DNA of 64,000 nt, taken from positions 4,040 through 68,039 of the forward strand of contig NZ_JAVWNC010000004.1 in the NCBI RefSeq assembly GCF_036637135.1, written 5' to 3'. The position numbers were made by a program, and so were the translations under genes. Below the pieces are notes generated by a model. The model was given only the letters and a program-made list of their open reading frames with translations. It searched no databases and had not been told where the DNA came from. Below, one piece after another: positions 17,947 to 27,286 of the stretch. Each line of letters begins with the position of its first letter. Position 1 is the first letter of the stretch. The stretch comes from Anaerorhabdus sp036637135 (GTDB lineage: Bacteria > Bacillota_I > Bacilli_A > Erysipelotrichales > Erysipelotrichaceae).

Positions 17947-18817
17947 TTTTTGTCCAACGTCCATAGATACCACAAGGAAGTGTTAAGTTTTCACGAGTAA
18001 TGGGTAATCCTACTTCACCTGCTTCAACTTTTCCTTCTGGAAATCTTTTTAGGACAGTTGTCGTTAATATGTTTTCAAGTACAGTACTAGAGAAACCAGT
18101 TGTGTAAGAATTAACCAAGAAGAATAATGGATCATCATCAAGGATTTCAAGACATGAGGTCACAAGTTCAGTAATTTGTTCTTCGAGTTTCCACATTTCA
18201 CCATTTGGACCTCTACCATATGAAGGTGGATCCATTAAGATACCATGATACGTATGGCCTCTTCTTTTTTCACGTTGTACAAATTTTAAAACATCATCAA
18301 TAATGAATCGAATCGTGTTGTTTTCTAAATGAGACAACACCATATTTTCTTTTGCCCATTGAACCATACCTTTTGAAGCATCCACGTGGACAACCTCTGT
18401 TGCTCCAGCACTACTGCATGCCATTGTGGCACCGCCTGTATAGGCGAATAAATTCAATACTCTTATTTCTTTGTTACTGTTGCGGATTGCTTCTTGCATC
18501 CAATCCCAGTTGACTGCTTGCTCTGGAAATAAACCAGTGTGTTTAAACCCAGTAGGTGAAACTTTAAATGTTAATTCTTTATAATCAATCGTCCAATATT
18601 CAGGTAAGTCTTTTTTATAGTCCCAACTTCCTCCACCTTGTTTTGAACGATGATAGATTGCATGTGTGTTTTTCCACTCCTTAGATGATGTATCCGCAAG
18701 CCAAACAGCTTGAGGATCAGGACGACGAAGAACGATGTTTTTCCATCTTTCTAATTTTTCGCCATTACCAGCATCAATGCATTCATAATCTTTCCAATGT
18801 GTAGCACATTTTTTCAT
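17939..18817 (-). CDS. Class I SAM-dependent methyltransferase, RlmI/RlmK-like
   Basis: 292 residues. SAM-binding motif I is VLNLFAYTGGATMACSSAGA, followed by VVHVDASKGM. The catalytic DPPSYGRGPNGEMWKLE is typical of the 23S rRNA cytosine-C5 methyltransferase RlmI and its relatives. The N-terminal third (RRPDPQAVWLAD, HAIYHRSKQGGG) also matches that group, but the PUA domain of full-length RlmI is absent. Start ATG 18817 follows AAGGAGTATCTCG on the minus strand. Adjacent to and overlapping an rRNA/tRNA pseudouridine synthase, so an RNA substrate is likely. Confidence 0.85.
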   Translation of the reverse strand: MKKCATHWKDYECIDAGNGEKLERWKNIVLRRPDPQAVWLADTSSKEWKNTHAIYHRSKQGGGSWDYKKDLPEYWTIDYKELTFKVSPTGFKHTGLFPEQAVNWDWMQEAIRNSNKEIRVLNLFAYTGGATMACSSAGATEVVHVDASKGMVQWAKENMVLSHLENNTIRFIIDDVLKFVQREKRRGHTYHGILMDPPSYGRGPNGEMWKLEEQITELVTSCLEILDDDPLFFLVNSYTTGFSSTVLENILTTTVLKRFPEGKVEAGEVGLPITRENLTLPCGIYGRWTKND

Positions 18818-18836
18818 CGAGATACTCCTTAATTTA

Positions 18837-18854
18837 TGGTATCATTATACCATT
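18837..18854. repeat. Inverted repeat between divergent genes
   Basis: ATGGTAT, loop CATT, ATACCAT, in the 77-base gap between the divergent methyltransferase and GNAT genes. It could be an operator or part of overlapping promoters. Confidence 0.5.
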
Positions 18855-18894
18855 AATATATTCGTAAATAAACAAGTGGTGTGGAGGTAATGAT

Positions 18895-19650
18895 ATGATT
18901 CGTTTATGTAGTGATTTGGATAGAAGTAAAGTATTAGAATATTTAAACAAGGATCGGGCTTTGAATTTATTTTTTATAGGTGATATCAACAATTATGGAT
19001 TTGAAAATGATTTTCAAAAGATCTTCATAGATGAAGATGGGGAAACCATTCAAACAGTTTATTTAGTGTATTATGAGAATCTTTTAATTAGTAGTTATAC
19101 AAAAAATATAGATCAGGATTTTGTTAAGCAATTAATGGAAGATTATAAAATCGAGAATATTAATGGTGAACAAAGTTTAATTGATACATTGGATTTATCG
19201 CAATGTGATAATGATGATTGTTATTTCTGTAAGATGATTAAAAATCCTGTAAGTCTTGATGAATCAGTAGAAGTAGCGAAAGTAGAAGATGTACCTGAAA
19301 TCATTGAGATTATTAAGACGGTTTTCCATCAAGATTCTCCTAGAATGGCAAGCAGTATTGAAGACAAAACAGGAAGAACTTATTTTATCAAAGTTGATGG
19401 AAAGATTGTATCAGTTGCATCAAGTACAGCAGAAACAGATGGATTAGCGATGATTGTGGGGGTTGCAACTTTAGATGAATTTCGAGGACAGGGCTATGCG
19501 AGTAAAGTCGTAGAGAAACTTTGTTCGGATTTACTTATGGAAGACAAAATACCATGTTTGTTTTATAATAATCCAGCAGCCGGTAAGATATATCATCGAA
19601 TCGGTTTTGAAGATATCGGCCGATGGGCATTAAGAAGGAATCGTAAATAA
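18895..19650 (+). CDS. GNAT family N-acetyltransferase
   Basis: 251 residues; start ATG 18895 follows GGAGGTAATGAT. The C-terminal half (about 130-250) has the GNAT acetyl-CoA loop VGVATLDEFRGQGYASKVVEKL (read across helix and loop) and the closing FYNNPAAGKIYHRIGFEDIG. The N-terminal half has no motif I recognise; such two-part GNATs exist in Firmicutes. Substrate unknown. It overlaps pcrA by one base (TAATG), so it is expressed with the helicase, though no functional link is obvious. Confidence 0.85.
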   Translation: MIRLCSDLDRSKVLEYLNKDRALNLFFIGDINNYGFENDFQKIFIDEDGETIQTVYLVYYENLLISSYTKNIDQDFVKQLMEDYKIENINGEQSLIDTLDLSQCDNDDCYFCKMIKNPVSLDESVEVAKVEDVPEIIEIIKTVFHQDSPRMASSIEDKTGRTYFIKVDGKIVSVASSTAETDGLAMIVGVATLDEFRGQGYASKVVEKLCSDLLMEDKIPCLFYNNPAAGKIYHRIGFEDIGRWALRRNRK

Positions 19651-21809
19651 TGAATTTATTAGACAATTTAAATCCAGCTCAAAAAGAAGCTGTCATTTCA
19701 AATGACCAATATATTAGAATCATTGCAGGTGCAGGTTCAGGGAAAACACGTGTTTTAACAACACGTATTGCTTATCTTGTTCAAGAGAGAGATGTTTATC
19801 CAAGTAAAATTTTAGCGATAACATTTACGAATAAAGCTGCGAATGAGATGAAAGAAAGAATTAAAAAAATACTAGGTGATCCAAGTGGTGCTGTATGGAT
19901 TAGTACCATTCACTCACTTTGTGTACGTATCTTACGTGAAGATATCCAATCAATGGGGATGCCTCGTAATTTTACGGTAATGGATCAAGATGATCAAAAG
20001 ACAATATTAAAAGAAGCATACAAGGAACATGGAATTGATAAATCAGCAATTTCTTTTGGTTCGATGTTGGATTATATCGGAAACAATAAAGGTGCTGAAA
20101 TCACTGTAGATAGAGCATATGTTCTTGCGGGAAGTTTTAGTGGTGAGAAATCAAAAGCGAAGGTATATGAATATTATTGTAATCGTCAAAAAGAATTATA
20201 TGCATTGGATTTTGATGATTTGTTACTCGTAACTGTTAAAATGTTCAAGATGTTTTCTGAAATTCGTGCAAAATGGGCAAAACGTTTTAGTTATATCCAT
20301 GTAGATGAATTTCAAGACATTGATAAAGTACAATATGAATTGATATCACAACTTGCAGGCACTGAAAATAATGTGTGTGTTGTAGGTGATCCAGACCAAA
20401 CGATTTATACATGGCGTGGAGCAGATGTAAATATCATTATGAACTTTGAAAAGGATTATAAACCATGTAAAACGGTTGTCTTAAATGAGAATTATCGTTC
20501 TACTGAAAATATATTGAATGGCGCAAATAGTGTCATTCGATGCAATAAAAATCGTATTGATAAAGACCTCTACACAAATCGTACAAATGATGACAAAATC
20601 TCTCACTATATTAGTGCGGGGGAAGAATATGAAGCATCATGGATTGCGAATAAAATTTCAGAAGGGCATCAAGCAGGAAAGAAATATCGTGATTTTGCGA
20701 TATTATACCGTAGTAACTACTTGTCACGAGCTATAGAAAAAGGGTTACTAGATGAACACATCCCATACATTATTTATGGCGGTGTAAAGTTCTATGAACG
20801 TGCTGAAATCAAAGATGCTTTGTGTTATTTGCGAATGGTATCGGGTAGCGATGATCTAGCATTACAACGAATTATCAATAAACCAAAACGTGGTTTAGGT
20901 AATAAAACAATGGCTACTATCTTCGAACGTTCTAGAGAAAAAGGATGTTCGATGTATGAAGTAATACGTGATGAAGAATTATTCTCGGGCAAAGCTCAAG
21001 CGACAATCTCTCAATTCGTAATTATGGTAGAACGATGGAAAACAGTAGCCTCAACAAAACCTGTTTTTGAATTGTTAGAAATGGTTATTGATGAAAGTGG
21101 CTATCGTAGAATGTTAGAAGACGAAAAAGAAACTGAACGTTTGGAAAACTTGAAGGAATTAATCAATGATGTTCAATCCTTTACAGTAAACTATCCAGAG
21201 AGTACGTTGGATGAATACTTACAACTAGTATCGTTGTATGGTGATAAAGAAGAATCGTTAGATGGAGACTTTGTACAGTTAATGACTGTTCATGCTGCAA
21301 AAGGTCTTGAATTTGATACCGTGTTTGTATGTGGATTATCTGATGGTATCTTTCCAAATGAAAGAGCGATGTCAGAAGGAAATCGTGGTGTTGAAGAAGA
21401 AAGACGTTTAGCTTATGTTGCCTTTACAAGAGCACGTAATAAACTCTATCTTACAGAATCATCGGGATTTAGTTACATTCTTTCAAAGGCAAGAGTTCGT
21501 TCGCGCTTTGTAGATGAGATTGAAGAGGACTATGTAGAACACTTAGGTGCTACATTCGATTATGGAAAACCAAAAGATTTTGTGGTGTCACAAAGTAGTC
21601 CAACCAACAAACCAATGCCACAAATGATACCGAAGACAACAGAACCTGCAACGCGTTGGCGTAAATCAGACCAAGTTACTCATGGTAAGTTTGGCGATGG
21701 TATTGTATTGAAATATGAAAATGGATTTTTAGAGATCGCATTCCCTTATCCACACGGGGTTAAAAAGATTATGGCTACACATCCATCTATCAAAAAGAAA
21801 ACTGCTTAA
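19650..21809 (+). CDS. pcrA: ATP-dependent DNA helicase PcrA (UvrD/Rep superfamily 1)
   Basis: 719 residues. Motifs in order: LNPAQKEAV (Q motif), AGAGSGKTRVLTTR (Walker A, residues about 26-39), ITFTNKAANEMKER, DEFQDID (Walker B), GDPDQTIYTWRGA (motif III), LNENYRST (motif IV), MTVHAAKGLEFD (motif V) and VAFTRARNKLYL (motif VI). The C-terminus has the basic, beta-rich tail typical of PcrA (THGKFGDGIVLKYENG). A 3'-5' helicase for repair, recombination and replication restart, and essential in several Firmicutes. The family also clears RecA and resolves transcription conflicts. It is coupled to the upstream GNAT gene. Confidence 0.96.
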   Translation: MNLLDNLNPAQKEAVISNDQYIRIIAGAGSGKTRVLTTRIAYLVQERDVYPSKILAITFTNKAANEMKERIKKILGDPSGAVWISTIHSLCVRILREDIQSMGMPRNFTVMDQDDQKTILKEAYKEHGIDKSAISFGSMLDYIGNNKGAEITVDRAYVLAGSFSGEKSKAKVYEYYCNRQKELYALDFDDLLLVTVKMFKMFSEIRAKWAKRFSYIHVDEFQDIDKVQYELISQLAGTENNVCVVGDPDQTIYTWRGADVNIIMNFEKDYKPCKTVVLNENYRSTENILNGANSVIRCNKNRIDKDLYTNRTNDDKISHYISAGEEYEASWIANKISEGHQAGKKYRDFAILYRSNYLSRAIEKGLLDEHIPYIIYGGVKFYERAEIKDALCYLRMVSGSDDLALQRIINKPKRGLGNKTMATIFERSREKGCSMYEVIRDEELFSGKAQATISQFVIMVERWKTVASTKPVFELLEMVIDESGYRRMLEDEKETERLENLKELINDVQSFTVNYPESTLDEYLQLVSLYGDKEESLDGDFVQLMTVHAAKGLEFDTVFVCGLSDGIFPNERAMSEGNRGVEEERRLAYVAFTRARNKLYLTESSGFSYILSKARVRSRFVDEIEEDYVEHLGATFDYGKPKDFVVSQSSPTNKPMPQMIPKTTEPATRWRKSDQVTHGKFGDGIVLKYENGFLEIAFPYPHGVKKIMATHPSIKKKTA

Positions 21810-21815
21810 TTTAAG

Positions 21816-21850
21816 GAAGATTAGTTATCAACGTGATTAATCTTCTTTTC
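21816..21850 (+). terminator. Terminator after pcrA
   Basis: GGAAGAT pairs with ATCTTCT around a loop of about 18 bases, followed by TTTTC. Moderately strong. Confidence 0.6.
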
Positions 21851-21851
21851 T

Positions 21852-21880
21852 TTGAACAAAAGTACAAAAAAGTGTATAAT
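21852..21880 (+). promoter_or_regulatory. Promoter of HAD phosphatase gene
   Basis: TTGAAC (21852-21857), 17 bases, TATAAT (21875-21880). Confidence 0.78.
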
Positions 21881-21901
21881 AGCCAATAATGAGGTGAAGA
21901 A

Positions 21902-22732
21902 ATGACAAATATTAAATTAATAGCGAGCGATTTAGATCATACATTGCTTAATTCAAAAAGCGGTGTGAATGAATTTACAAAAGAAGTTTTAAATCAAGCA
22001 ATGGACAATGGAATTTTATTTGTGCCATGCAGTGCGAGAACATCAAATTTAATTCCAACTTGGTTTAGGGAAAATAAAAAAATTAAGTATTTAGTGACTT
22101 CAAATGGTGCAGTTGTTGTGGATAATATTACGCAAGAGCAACTATTAGTAAACGCGATACATGCGGATGATGCAATTAAAATGTTAGATGTGGTTGATGA
22201 TATAAATCCTTATTGGACAATTGATTGCAAAGGGTATTTATACTCAAATCGTAAAGTATTAAGAGATCATGAAAAAATTGGAGTAACAGGTGATTACTAT
22301 GCAGATATTCAAAAAACACGTATCTTTATCGATGATTGTCGAGAAGTATTAGAAGGTGAAGGAAACATCGTTCGTAAAATTCATTTTGTGACAGATAATC
22401 AAGAGATGAAAGAAGAACTAAGAAAAAAACTCGAACAATTTAGTTTCTTACGTATTACATCTTCTCATCCTAAAAACTTTGAGATTACAGATCCCCATGC
22501 TACTAAAGGAGATGCAATTGCGTTTATTATCAAACGTGAATGGTTAAAAAAAGAAGATACCATTGCCTTTGGTGATAACGATAATGATATCGAAATGTTT
22601 AAGAATGTTGGTCATGGATATGCGGTAGAAGTTTCTACAAAAGGATTACAAGAAGTTGCTTATCAAGTAATCGGAAAATGTGAAGATGAAGCTCTTGCAC
22701 ATTTTGTAAATGATAATATACTTCAAAAATAG
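21902..22732 (+). CDS. Cof-type HAD hydrolase (HAD-IIB)
   Basis: 276 residues, start ATG 21902 with GAGGTGAAGA upstream. Motif I is ASDLDHTLL with the nucleophile and acid Asp, motif II is around PCSARTS, and motif IV is FGDNDNDIEMF. The cap domain lies between about residues 80 and 190, as in the Cof/YidA subfamily. These cytoplasmic enzymes dephosphorylate small sugar phosphates or pyridoxal phosphate with low selectivity. Motif IV has Asn-Asp-Asn-Asp where GDxxND is usual, which still conserves the metal-binding Asp residues. Its own promoter and terminator make it monocistronic. Confidence 0.92.
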   Translation: MTNIKLIASDLDHTLLNSKSGVNEFTKEVLNQAMDNGILFVPCSARTSNLIPTWFRENKKIKYLVTSNGAVVVDNITQEQLLVNAIHADDAIKMLDVVDDINPYWTIDCKGYLYSNRKVLRDHEKIGVTGDYYADIQKTRIFIDDCREVLEGEGNIVRKIHFVTDNQEMKEELRKKLEQFSFLRITSSHPKNFEITDPHATKGDAIAFIIKREWLKKEDTIAFGDNDNDIEMFKNVGHGYAVEVSTKGLQEVAYQVIGKCEDEALAHFVNDNILQK

Positions 22733-22740
22733 GTAAAATA

Positions 22741-22776
22741 AAAAACTTTAATCGATTGAGATTAAAGTTTTTTTGT
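22741..22776. terminator. Convergent terminator between HAD and SDR genes
   Basis: AAAACTTTAATC, short loop, GATTAAAGTTTT, then a T run. The leading A run suits the minus strand as well. Confidence 0.85.
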
Positions 22777-23475
22777 TTAGAAGTTAACTTCTGATATTGG
22801 ACGAAGTACAATGTCATGCATTACACCGTCTTCAGGTAATAATACGCAGTCAACAATTGTTTGTGCTACGGTTTCTGGTTTCATATACGTATGATTTGGG
22901 ATAGCTCTAAAGTTTGTATCGATACCACCTGGATAAACCGATGTAACTTTAATATTATCTTTTCTTGCTTCTTTGACAAGTATTTTACTAATAGCTTCCA
23001 TAGCGTCTTTGCTTGCTGTATATCCAGCCATTGTTTCATTGTGAAATAGGCAACATGAACTTAGAATGTTTAGGATATGTCCGCCATGATTTTCTTTCAT
23101 TCCAGCATAAAATTCTTGAATCAACATTAAATGGCTCACACAGTTTAGCTGAAGCATATCTCTTAAATCTTGAATTTCTAGGGATTCAACAGGGGCTTTT
23201 TTAGAATTTGCACCAGCATTATTAATTAGGATATCAATCGGATTCACTTTTTCTTTTACATTTTTAGTGAAAGTAAGTATTTCTGAGTCATTCAATAAAT
23301 TGAAACATTCAGTATAAATGATACGATCTTGAGGTAAATGAGCGAGTAGTTCAGCCATTTTTTCTTCATTACGACCACATAAAACAAGTTGATAATCAGT
23401 TCTCTTTAAAAATTCATAGACAAGTGCCTTTCCTAACCCATCGGTAGCACCTGTAATAAGTACAGTTTTTGGCAT
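22777..23475 (-). CDS. Short-chain dehydrogenase/reductase
   Basis: 232 residues. The cofactor motif ITGATDGLGKAL (TGxxxGxG) opens the protein, NNAGA follows at about residue 87, the catalytic Ser is in NILSSCCLF and the YxxxK pair is in AGYTASKDAME. The length and order are those of classical SDRs using NAD(P)H. An Arg in LVLCGRNEEKM right after the second strand suggests NADPH preference (inference). Start ATG 23475 has AGGAGGATTTAAA on the minus strand. No neighbouring gene hints at a substrate. Confidence 0.92.
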   Translation of the reverse strand: MPKTVLITGATDGLGKALVYEFLKRTDYQLVLCGRNEEKMAELLAHLPQDRIIYTECFNLLNDSEILTFTKNVKEKVNPIDILINNAGANSKKAPVESLEIQDLRDMLQLNCVSHLMLIQEFYAGMKENHGGHILNILSSCCLFHNETMAGYTASKDAMEAISKILVKEARKDNIKVTSVYPGGIDTNFRAIPNHTYMKPETVAQTIVDCVLLPEDGVMHDIVLRPISEVNF

Positions 23476-23551
23476 TTTAAATCCTCCTAATATTCATTAT
23501 AAGGATTATTAAGGCTTGTGCAATAAGACTGCAATTTATGTGGTCATTTAT

Positions 23552-23559
23552 GATATAAT
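23552..23559 (+). promoter_or_regulatory. Extended -10 promoter for ligA-gatCAB
   Basis: TGA-TATAAT with no good -35 element, about 25 bases before the ligA start. The extended TGn compensates for a weak -35. Confidence 0.55.
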
Positions 23560-23583
23560 AATGGAGGTTTCGGAGGCATTTCT

Positions 23584-25569
23584 ATGAAAGAAAGAATTGA
23601 AGAACTTAGAGGGTTATTAAATCAATATAATATTGAATATCATGTACTAGATAAACCAACAATTAGTGATGCAGAATATGATCGATTAATGCGTGAATTA
23701 ATTGATTTGGAGACAAAGTATCCAGAATTTATGGATCCATTATCACCCAGCCAAAGAATTGGAGGACCTGTTTTAGATGAGTTCACCAAAATTCAACATA
23801 AACGTAAGATGATGTCTTTGGGTAATGTTTTTAGTGAAGAAGAACTTAAATCATGGGCTAAGAAGATTGAAGATGAAGTAGGTAAAGTTGAGTTTTGTGC
23901 TGAATGTAAGATCGATGGTCTTGCAATGTCAATTGAATATCAAGGTGGAAACTTTGTCCAAGCAGTTACTCGAGGTGATGGTGAGGTCGGAGAAGATGTT
24001 ACACAAAATGTAAAAACAATACGTTCTATACCAATGAATGTATCTTATAGAGAAGAGTTTGAAATTCGTGGTGAAGTATATATGCCCAAATCAAGCTTTG
24101 AAGCATTAAATGAAGGAAAACGACAACAAGGTGAGCCAGAATTTGCGAATCCGCGTAATGCAGCTGCAGGATCAATACGCCAACTTGATTCAAAGATTGC
24201 AGCATCTCGTAAACTGGATGCGTTCTGGTATCATGTGCCTGATGGTGAAACTTATGGATTAAAAACACATTATGAATCATTAATGTGGATTAAAGATATG
24301 GGATTTAGGGTCAATGAGAATACTACATTATTTCAAAGTATTGAAGATGTGTGGAAATTCATTGAACGTATGACAATTGAAAGAAACAATTTACCATATG
24401 AGATAGATGGTATCGTAATTAAAGTTAATAATTATGAAGTCCAAGAACAATTAGGATATACTGTTAAAGTTCCAAAATGGGCAATTGCCTACAAGTTTCC
24501 AGCAGAAGAAGCAGTTACCCGTTTAGAAGATATCTTTATTACAGTGGGTAGAACCGGTAAAGCAACGCCTAATGCAAAATTAACACCTGTTCGCTTAGCG
24601 GGGACAACAGTAAGTGCTGCGACTCTTCATAATGAAGATATGATCAATCAAAAAGATGTACGTATAGGGGATTTGGTTGTGGTAAGAAAAGCAGGGGATA
24701 TTATTCCTGAAGTATTACGCAGCATCGAAGATAAACGAGATGGTACACAAGTGCCATTCATCTTTCCTACTTTATGTCCAGATTGTGGAATGCCACTACA
24801 TCGTTTTGCGGATGAGGCTGCCCATTATTGTGTAAATAGTGATTGTCCATCTCGCATTGTAAATTCTATTGCCCACTTTGCATCAAGAGATGCAATGAAT
24901 ATTGATGGCTTAGGTGAGAAGAAGGTTGAACAATTTCATAAAATGGGATGGTTGAACAAAGTAGATGATATATTTAAACTTAAAGAATATCGTGATGAAA
25001 TTATTTCGTTAGATAAGTTTGGTTTAAAGTCATATGAAAATCTTGTGGAAGCAATTGATCAATGTAAATCAAATGCATTAGATAAGCTGTTATTTGGATT
25101 GGGCATTCGTCAAGTTGGTGCAAAAGCTGCACGAATTTTAGCGAATCGTTATAAAACGATGGATGCACTTATGCAAGCAACACTATCAGATTTAATCACG
25201 ATTGATGATATTGGTGATATTACTGCGGATGCCATTGTTACTTATTTTAAAGAAGAAGCGACATTACGCTTGATTGATAGTTTAAAATCATCGGGGGTAA
25301 ATATGGTACAAGAAAGTGATACAACCATTGAATCATCATTTACAGGAAAAACAATTGTACTTACAGGATCATTGCAACGATTTAGTAGAAATGAAGCACA
25401 AGAATATTTAGAGAAACGTGGTGCAACAGTAACAGGAAGCGTATCCAAGAAAACGGATATCGTAATCTATGGTGAGGCTGCAGGGTCAAAACTAGAAAAA
25501 GCACAAGCGTTAAAAATACAAACAATGACTGAAGATGAATTCATGGAAATTGTAGAAAGGGAAGCATAA
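23584..25569 (+). CDS. ligA: NAD+-dependent DNA ligase
   Basis: 661 residues, typical of LigA. Start ATG 23584 after CGGAGG. Domain Ia at the N-terminus holds the NAD-binding YHVLDKPTISDAEYD region; the adenylation motif is CKIDGLAM with the nucleophilic Lys. Then come the OB fold (GRTGKATPNAKLTPV), a four-Cys zinc finger (CPDCGMPLHRF...CVNSDCPSR), helix-hairpin-helix repeats (IDGLGEKKVEQF, LGIRQVGAKAARIL) and a C-terminal BRCT domain (FTGKTIVLTGSLQRFSRNEA). It joins nicks in replication and repair. The gatCAB genes follow without a gap, which suggests one operon. Confidence 0.97.
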   Translation: MKERIEELRGLLNQYNIEYHVLDKPTISDAEYDRLMRELIDLETKYPEFMDPLSPSQRIGGPVLDEFTKIQHKRKMMSLGNVFSEEELKSWAKKIEDEVGKVEFCAECKIDGLAMSIEYQGGNFVQAVTRGDGEVGEDVTQNVKTIRSIPMNVSYREEFEIRGEVYMPKSSFEALNEGKRQQGEPEFANPRNAAAGSIRQLDSKIAASRKLDAFWYHVPDGETYGLKTHYESLMWIKDMGFRVNENTTLFQSIEDVWKFIERMTIERNNLPYEIDGIVIKVNNYEVQEQLGYTVKVPKWAIAYKFPAEEAVTRLEDIFITVGRTGKATPNAKLTPVRLAGTTVSAATLHNEDMINQKDVRIGDLVVVRKAGDIIPEVLRSIEDKRDGTQVPFIFPTLCPDCGMPLHRFADEAAHYCVNSDCPSRIVNSIAHFASRDAMNIDGLGEKKVEQFHKMGWLNKVDDIFKLKEYRDEIISLDKFGLKSYENLVEAIDQCKSNALDKLLFGLGIRQVGAKAARILANRYKTMDALMQATLSDLITIDDIGDITADAIVTYFKEEATLRLIDSLKSSGVNMVQESDTTIESSFTGKTIVLTGSLQRFSRNEAQEYLEKRGATVTGSVSKKTDIVIYGEAAGSKLEKAQALKIQTMTEDEFMEIVEREA

Positions 25570-25570
25570 T

Positions 25571-25867
25571 ATGACAGAAGGTAAAAGCAAAGAATATTTA
25601 CGTCACTTAGCACATCAATGTATGTTTGATTGTAGTGATGATGAATTAGATGAAATTCAAGAGGAGTTTGTGATATTAGAAAAACAAATGGAATTATTAG
25701 ATCAAGTAGATACAACGAATGTTGAACCGATGGTTTATCCGTTTGAAATGGAAACAAGCTTCTTAAGAGAAGATGAAGTAGTAAATGTATTAAGTGAAGA
25801 AGATGCATTAAAAAATGCAGCAAAGACAAAAAATGGACATGTATTGGTTCCAAAGGTGGTGCGCTAA
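25571..25867 (+). CDS. gatC: Asp/Glu-tRNA amidotransferase subunit C
   Basis: 98 residues beginning one base after ligA. The family pattern is visible: an N-terminal helix (YLRHLAHQCMFDCSDDEL), a second helix (EFVILEKQMELLDQVDT) and the central NVEPMVYPFEMETSFLREDEV, which wraps around GatA. It is a structural partner that stabilises GatA in the GatCAB complex, which converts Glu-tRNA-Gln and Asp-tRNA-Asn to the amidated forms. Its stop overlaps the gatA start by one base. Confidence 0.92.
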   Translation: MTEGKSKEYLRHLAHQCMFDCSDDELDEIQEEFVILEKQMELLDQVDTTNVEPMVYPFEMETSFLREDEVVNVLSEEDALKNAAKTKNGHVLVPKVVR

Positions 25868-27285
25868 TGATTGAAAAGTTAAGAAATGATGTTGTACATG
25901 CGAAAAATCATGTACAAGAAGCAATAAATTTAGCACATCAACTACAACCTGCATTAAATGCAGTTGTAACATTTGTAGATCCAACACAACAACTAGAACA
26001 TCTTGAAGACGTTAAAACTGGCTTAATGGCTGGAGTTCCAATTGCATTAAAAGATAATGTAAATACAAAAGGGATTCGCACAACGGCATCAAGTAAAATA
26101 TTGGATAATTATATTCCAGTTTACAATGCACATATTGTTGATTTACTTACAAAACAAGGTGCTATCTGTATTGCAAAAGCTTCAATGGATGAACTTGCGA
26201 TGGGTGGTTCAAATTTAACTGCAGCGACAGGACCTGTTTCAAATCCATGGGATTTATCACGTATAGCAGGTGGTAGTTCTGGTGGTAGTGCAGCACTTGT
26301 TGCAAGCGGTGTTGTTCCATTTGCGGTAGGCTCAGATACTGGTGACTCAGTTAGAAAACCCGCAGGATTTTGTGGCATCGTTGGTGTAAAACCGACTTAT
26401 GGGCGTATCTCTCGTTATGGTATTATTCCATACTCATCAAGTCTTGATCATGTGGGTTATTTTACTCGTAATGTAAAAGATGCATGCATTGGGCTTGAAG
26501 TATTAGCAGGTAGAGATGATCGTGATATGACATCATCATTGAAAGAAGTACCACCGTATTCCGAGTTATTATCTGAATCATTAAAAGGAAAAAAGATTGG
26601 CATTATCAAAAATGTAACAGATTCAATTCAAAACGAAACAACAATGAATTTATTCAATGAACTCATTGATAAAATGAAAAATGAAGGTGCAGAAATAAAA
26701 GAAATCAATTTCGATAACAATTTATTACGTGCAATCCTACCAACATACTATATGATTGCGAATTGTGAAGCTACTGCGAATCATTCGAATTTAGATGGTA
26801 TTCGTTTCGGTGTACAAGCTGAAGGTGATAGCACAGAAGATGTTATGATTAATTCCCGTACTGAAGGATTTGGTTTACAAGTGAGAAAACGATTCATTAC
26901 AGGAAGTTATGGTTTATTTGTAGAAAATCAAGAAAAATTGTTTAGAAAAGCTCAACGTGTTCGTCGTTTAATTGTTGAAGCAATGCAAGAAGCACTTCAA
27001 GATGTTGATTGCTTAATTGCACCTGCAAGTTCTACAATTGCACCAAAGATTAAGGGTGAAAAGATTGATGAATTAATGGATGAATATTTGGTTGCAGAAA
27101 ATCATATGGTTATGGGTAATTTCTCAGGATATCCAAGTATGACATTACCAATGGGCTTTGATCAAGGTTGTCCATTAGGTGTCAACATAACATGTAAAGC
27201 TTTTGATGAAGTAACAATGTTTAATATTGGTGCTGGTATTGAAAAATGTACAGGTTTAAAAGATCTTGTAGCGGAGGTGAAATAA
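25867..27285 (+). CDS. gatA: Asp/Glu-tRNA amidotransferase subunit A
   Basis: 472 residues. Amidase-signature family with the Ser-cisSer-Lys triad: Lys in IALKDNV, and the cis-Ser and nucleophile Ser in IAGGSSGGSAALVASG followed by SDTGDSVRKPAGFCG. It hydrolyses glutamine and channels ammonia to GatB. Note DTGDSVRKPA where DTGGSIRQPA is commonest; the nucleophile Ser (VRKPA region) is kept. Starts at the stop of gatC (overlap of one base) and ends one base before gatB, so the subunits are made together. Confidence 0.96.
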   Translation: MIEKLRNDVVHAKNHVQEAINLAHQLQPALNAVVTFVDPTQQLEHLEDVKTGLMAGVPIALKDNVNTKGIRTTASSKILDNYIPVYNAHIVDLLTKQGAICIAKASMDELAMGGSNLTAATGPVSNPWDLSRIAGGSSGGSAALVASGVVPFAVGSDTGDSVRKPAGFCGIVGVKPTYGRISRYGIIPYSSSLDHVGYFTRNVKDACIGLEVLAGRDDRDMTSSLKEVPPYSELLSESLKGKKIGIIKNVTDSIQNETTMNLFNELIDKMKNEGAEIKEINFDNNLLRAILPTYYMIANCEATANHSNLDGIRFGVQAEGDSTEDVMINSRTEGFGLQVRKRFITGSYGLFVENQEKLFRKAQRVRRLIVEAMQEALQDVDCLIAPASSTIAPKIKGEKIDELMDEYLVAENHMVMGNFSGYPSMTLPMGFDQGCPLGVNITCKAFDEVTMFNIGAGIEKCTGLKDLVAEVK

Positions 27286-27286
27286 G

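Noticed and set aside
25467..25853. 128-residue minus-strand frame opposite gatC
   Set aside because: Low-complexity Leu/His-rich translation, mirrored from a real gene, with no ribosome site.
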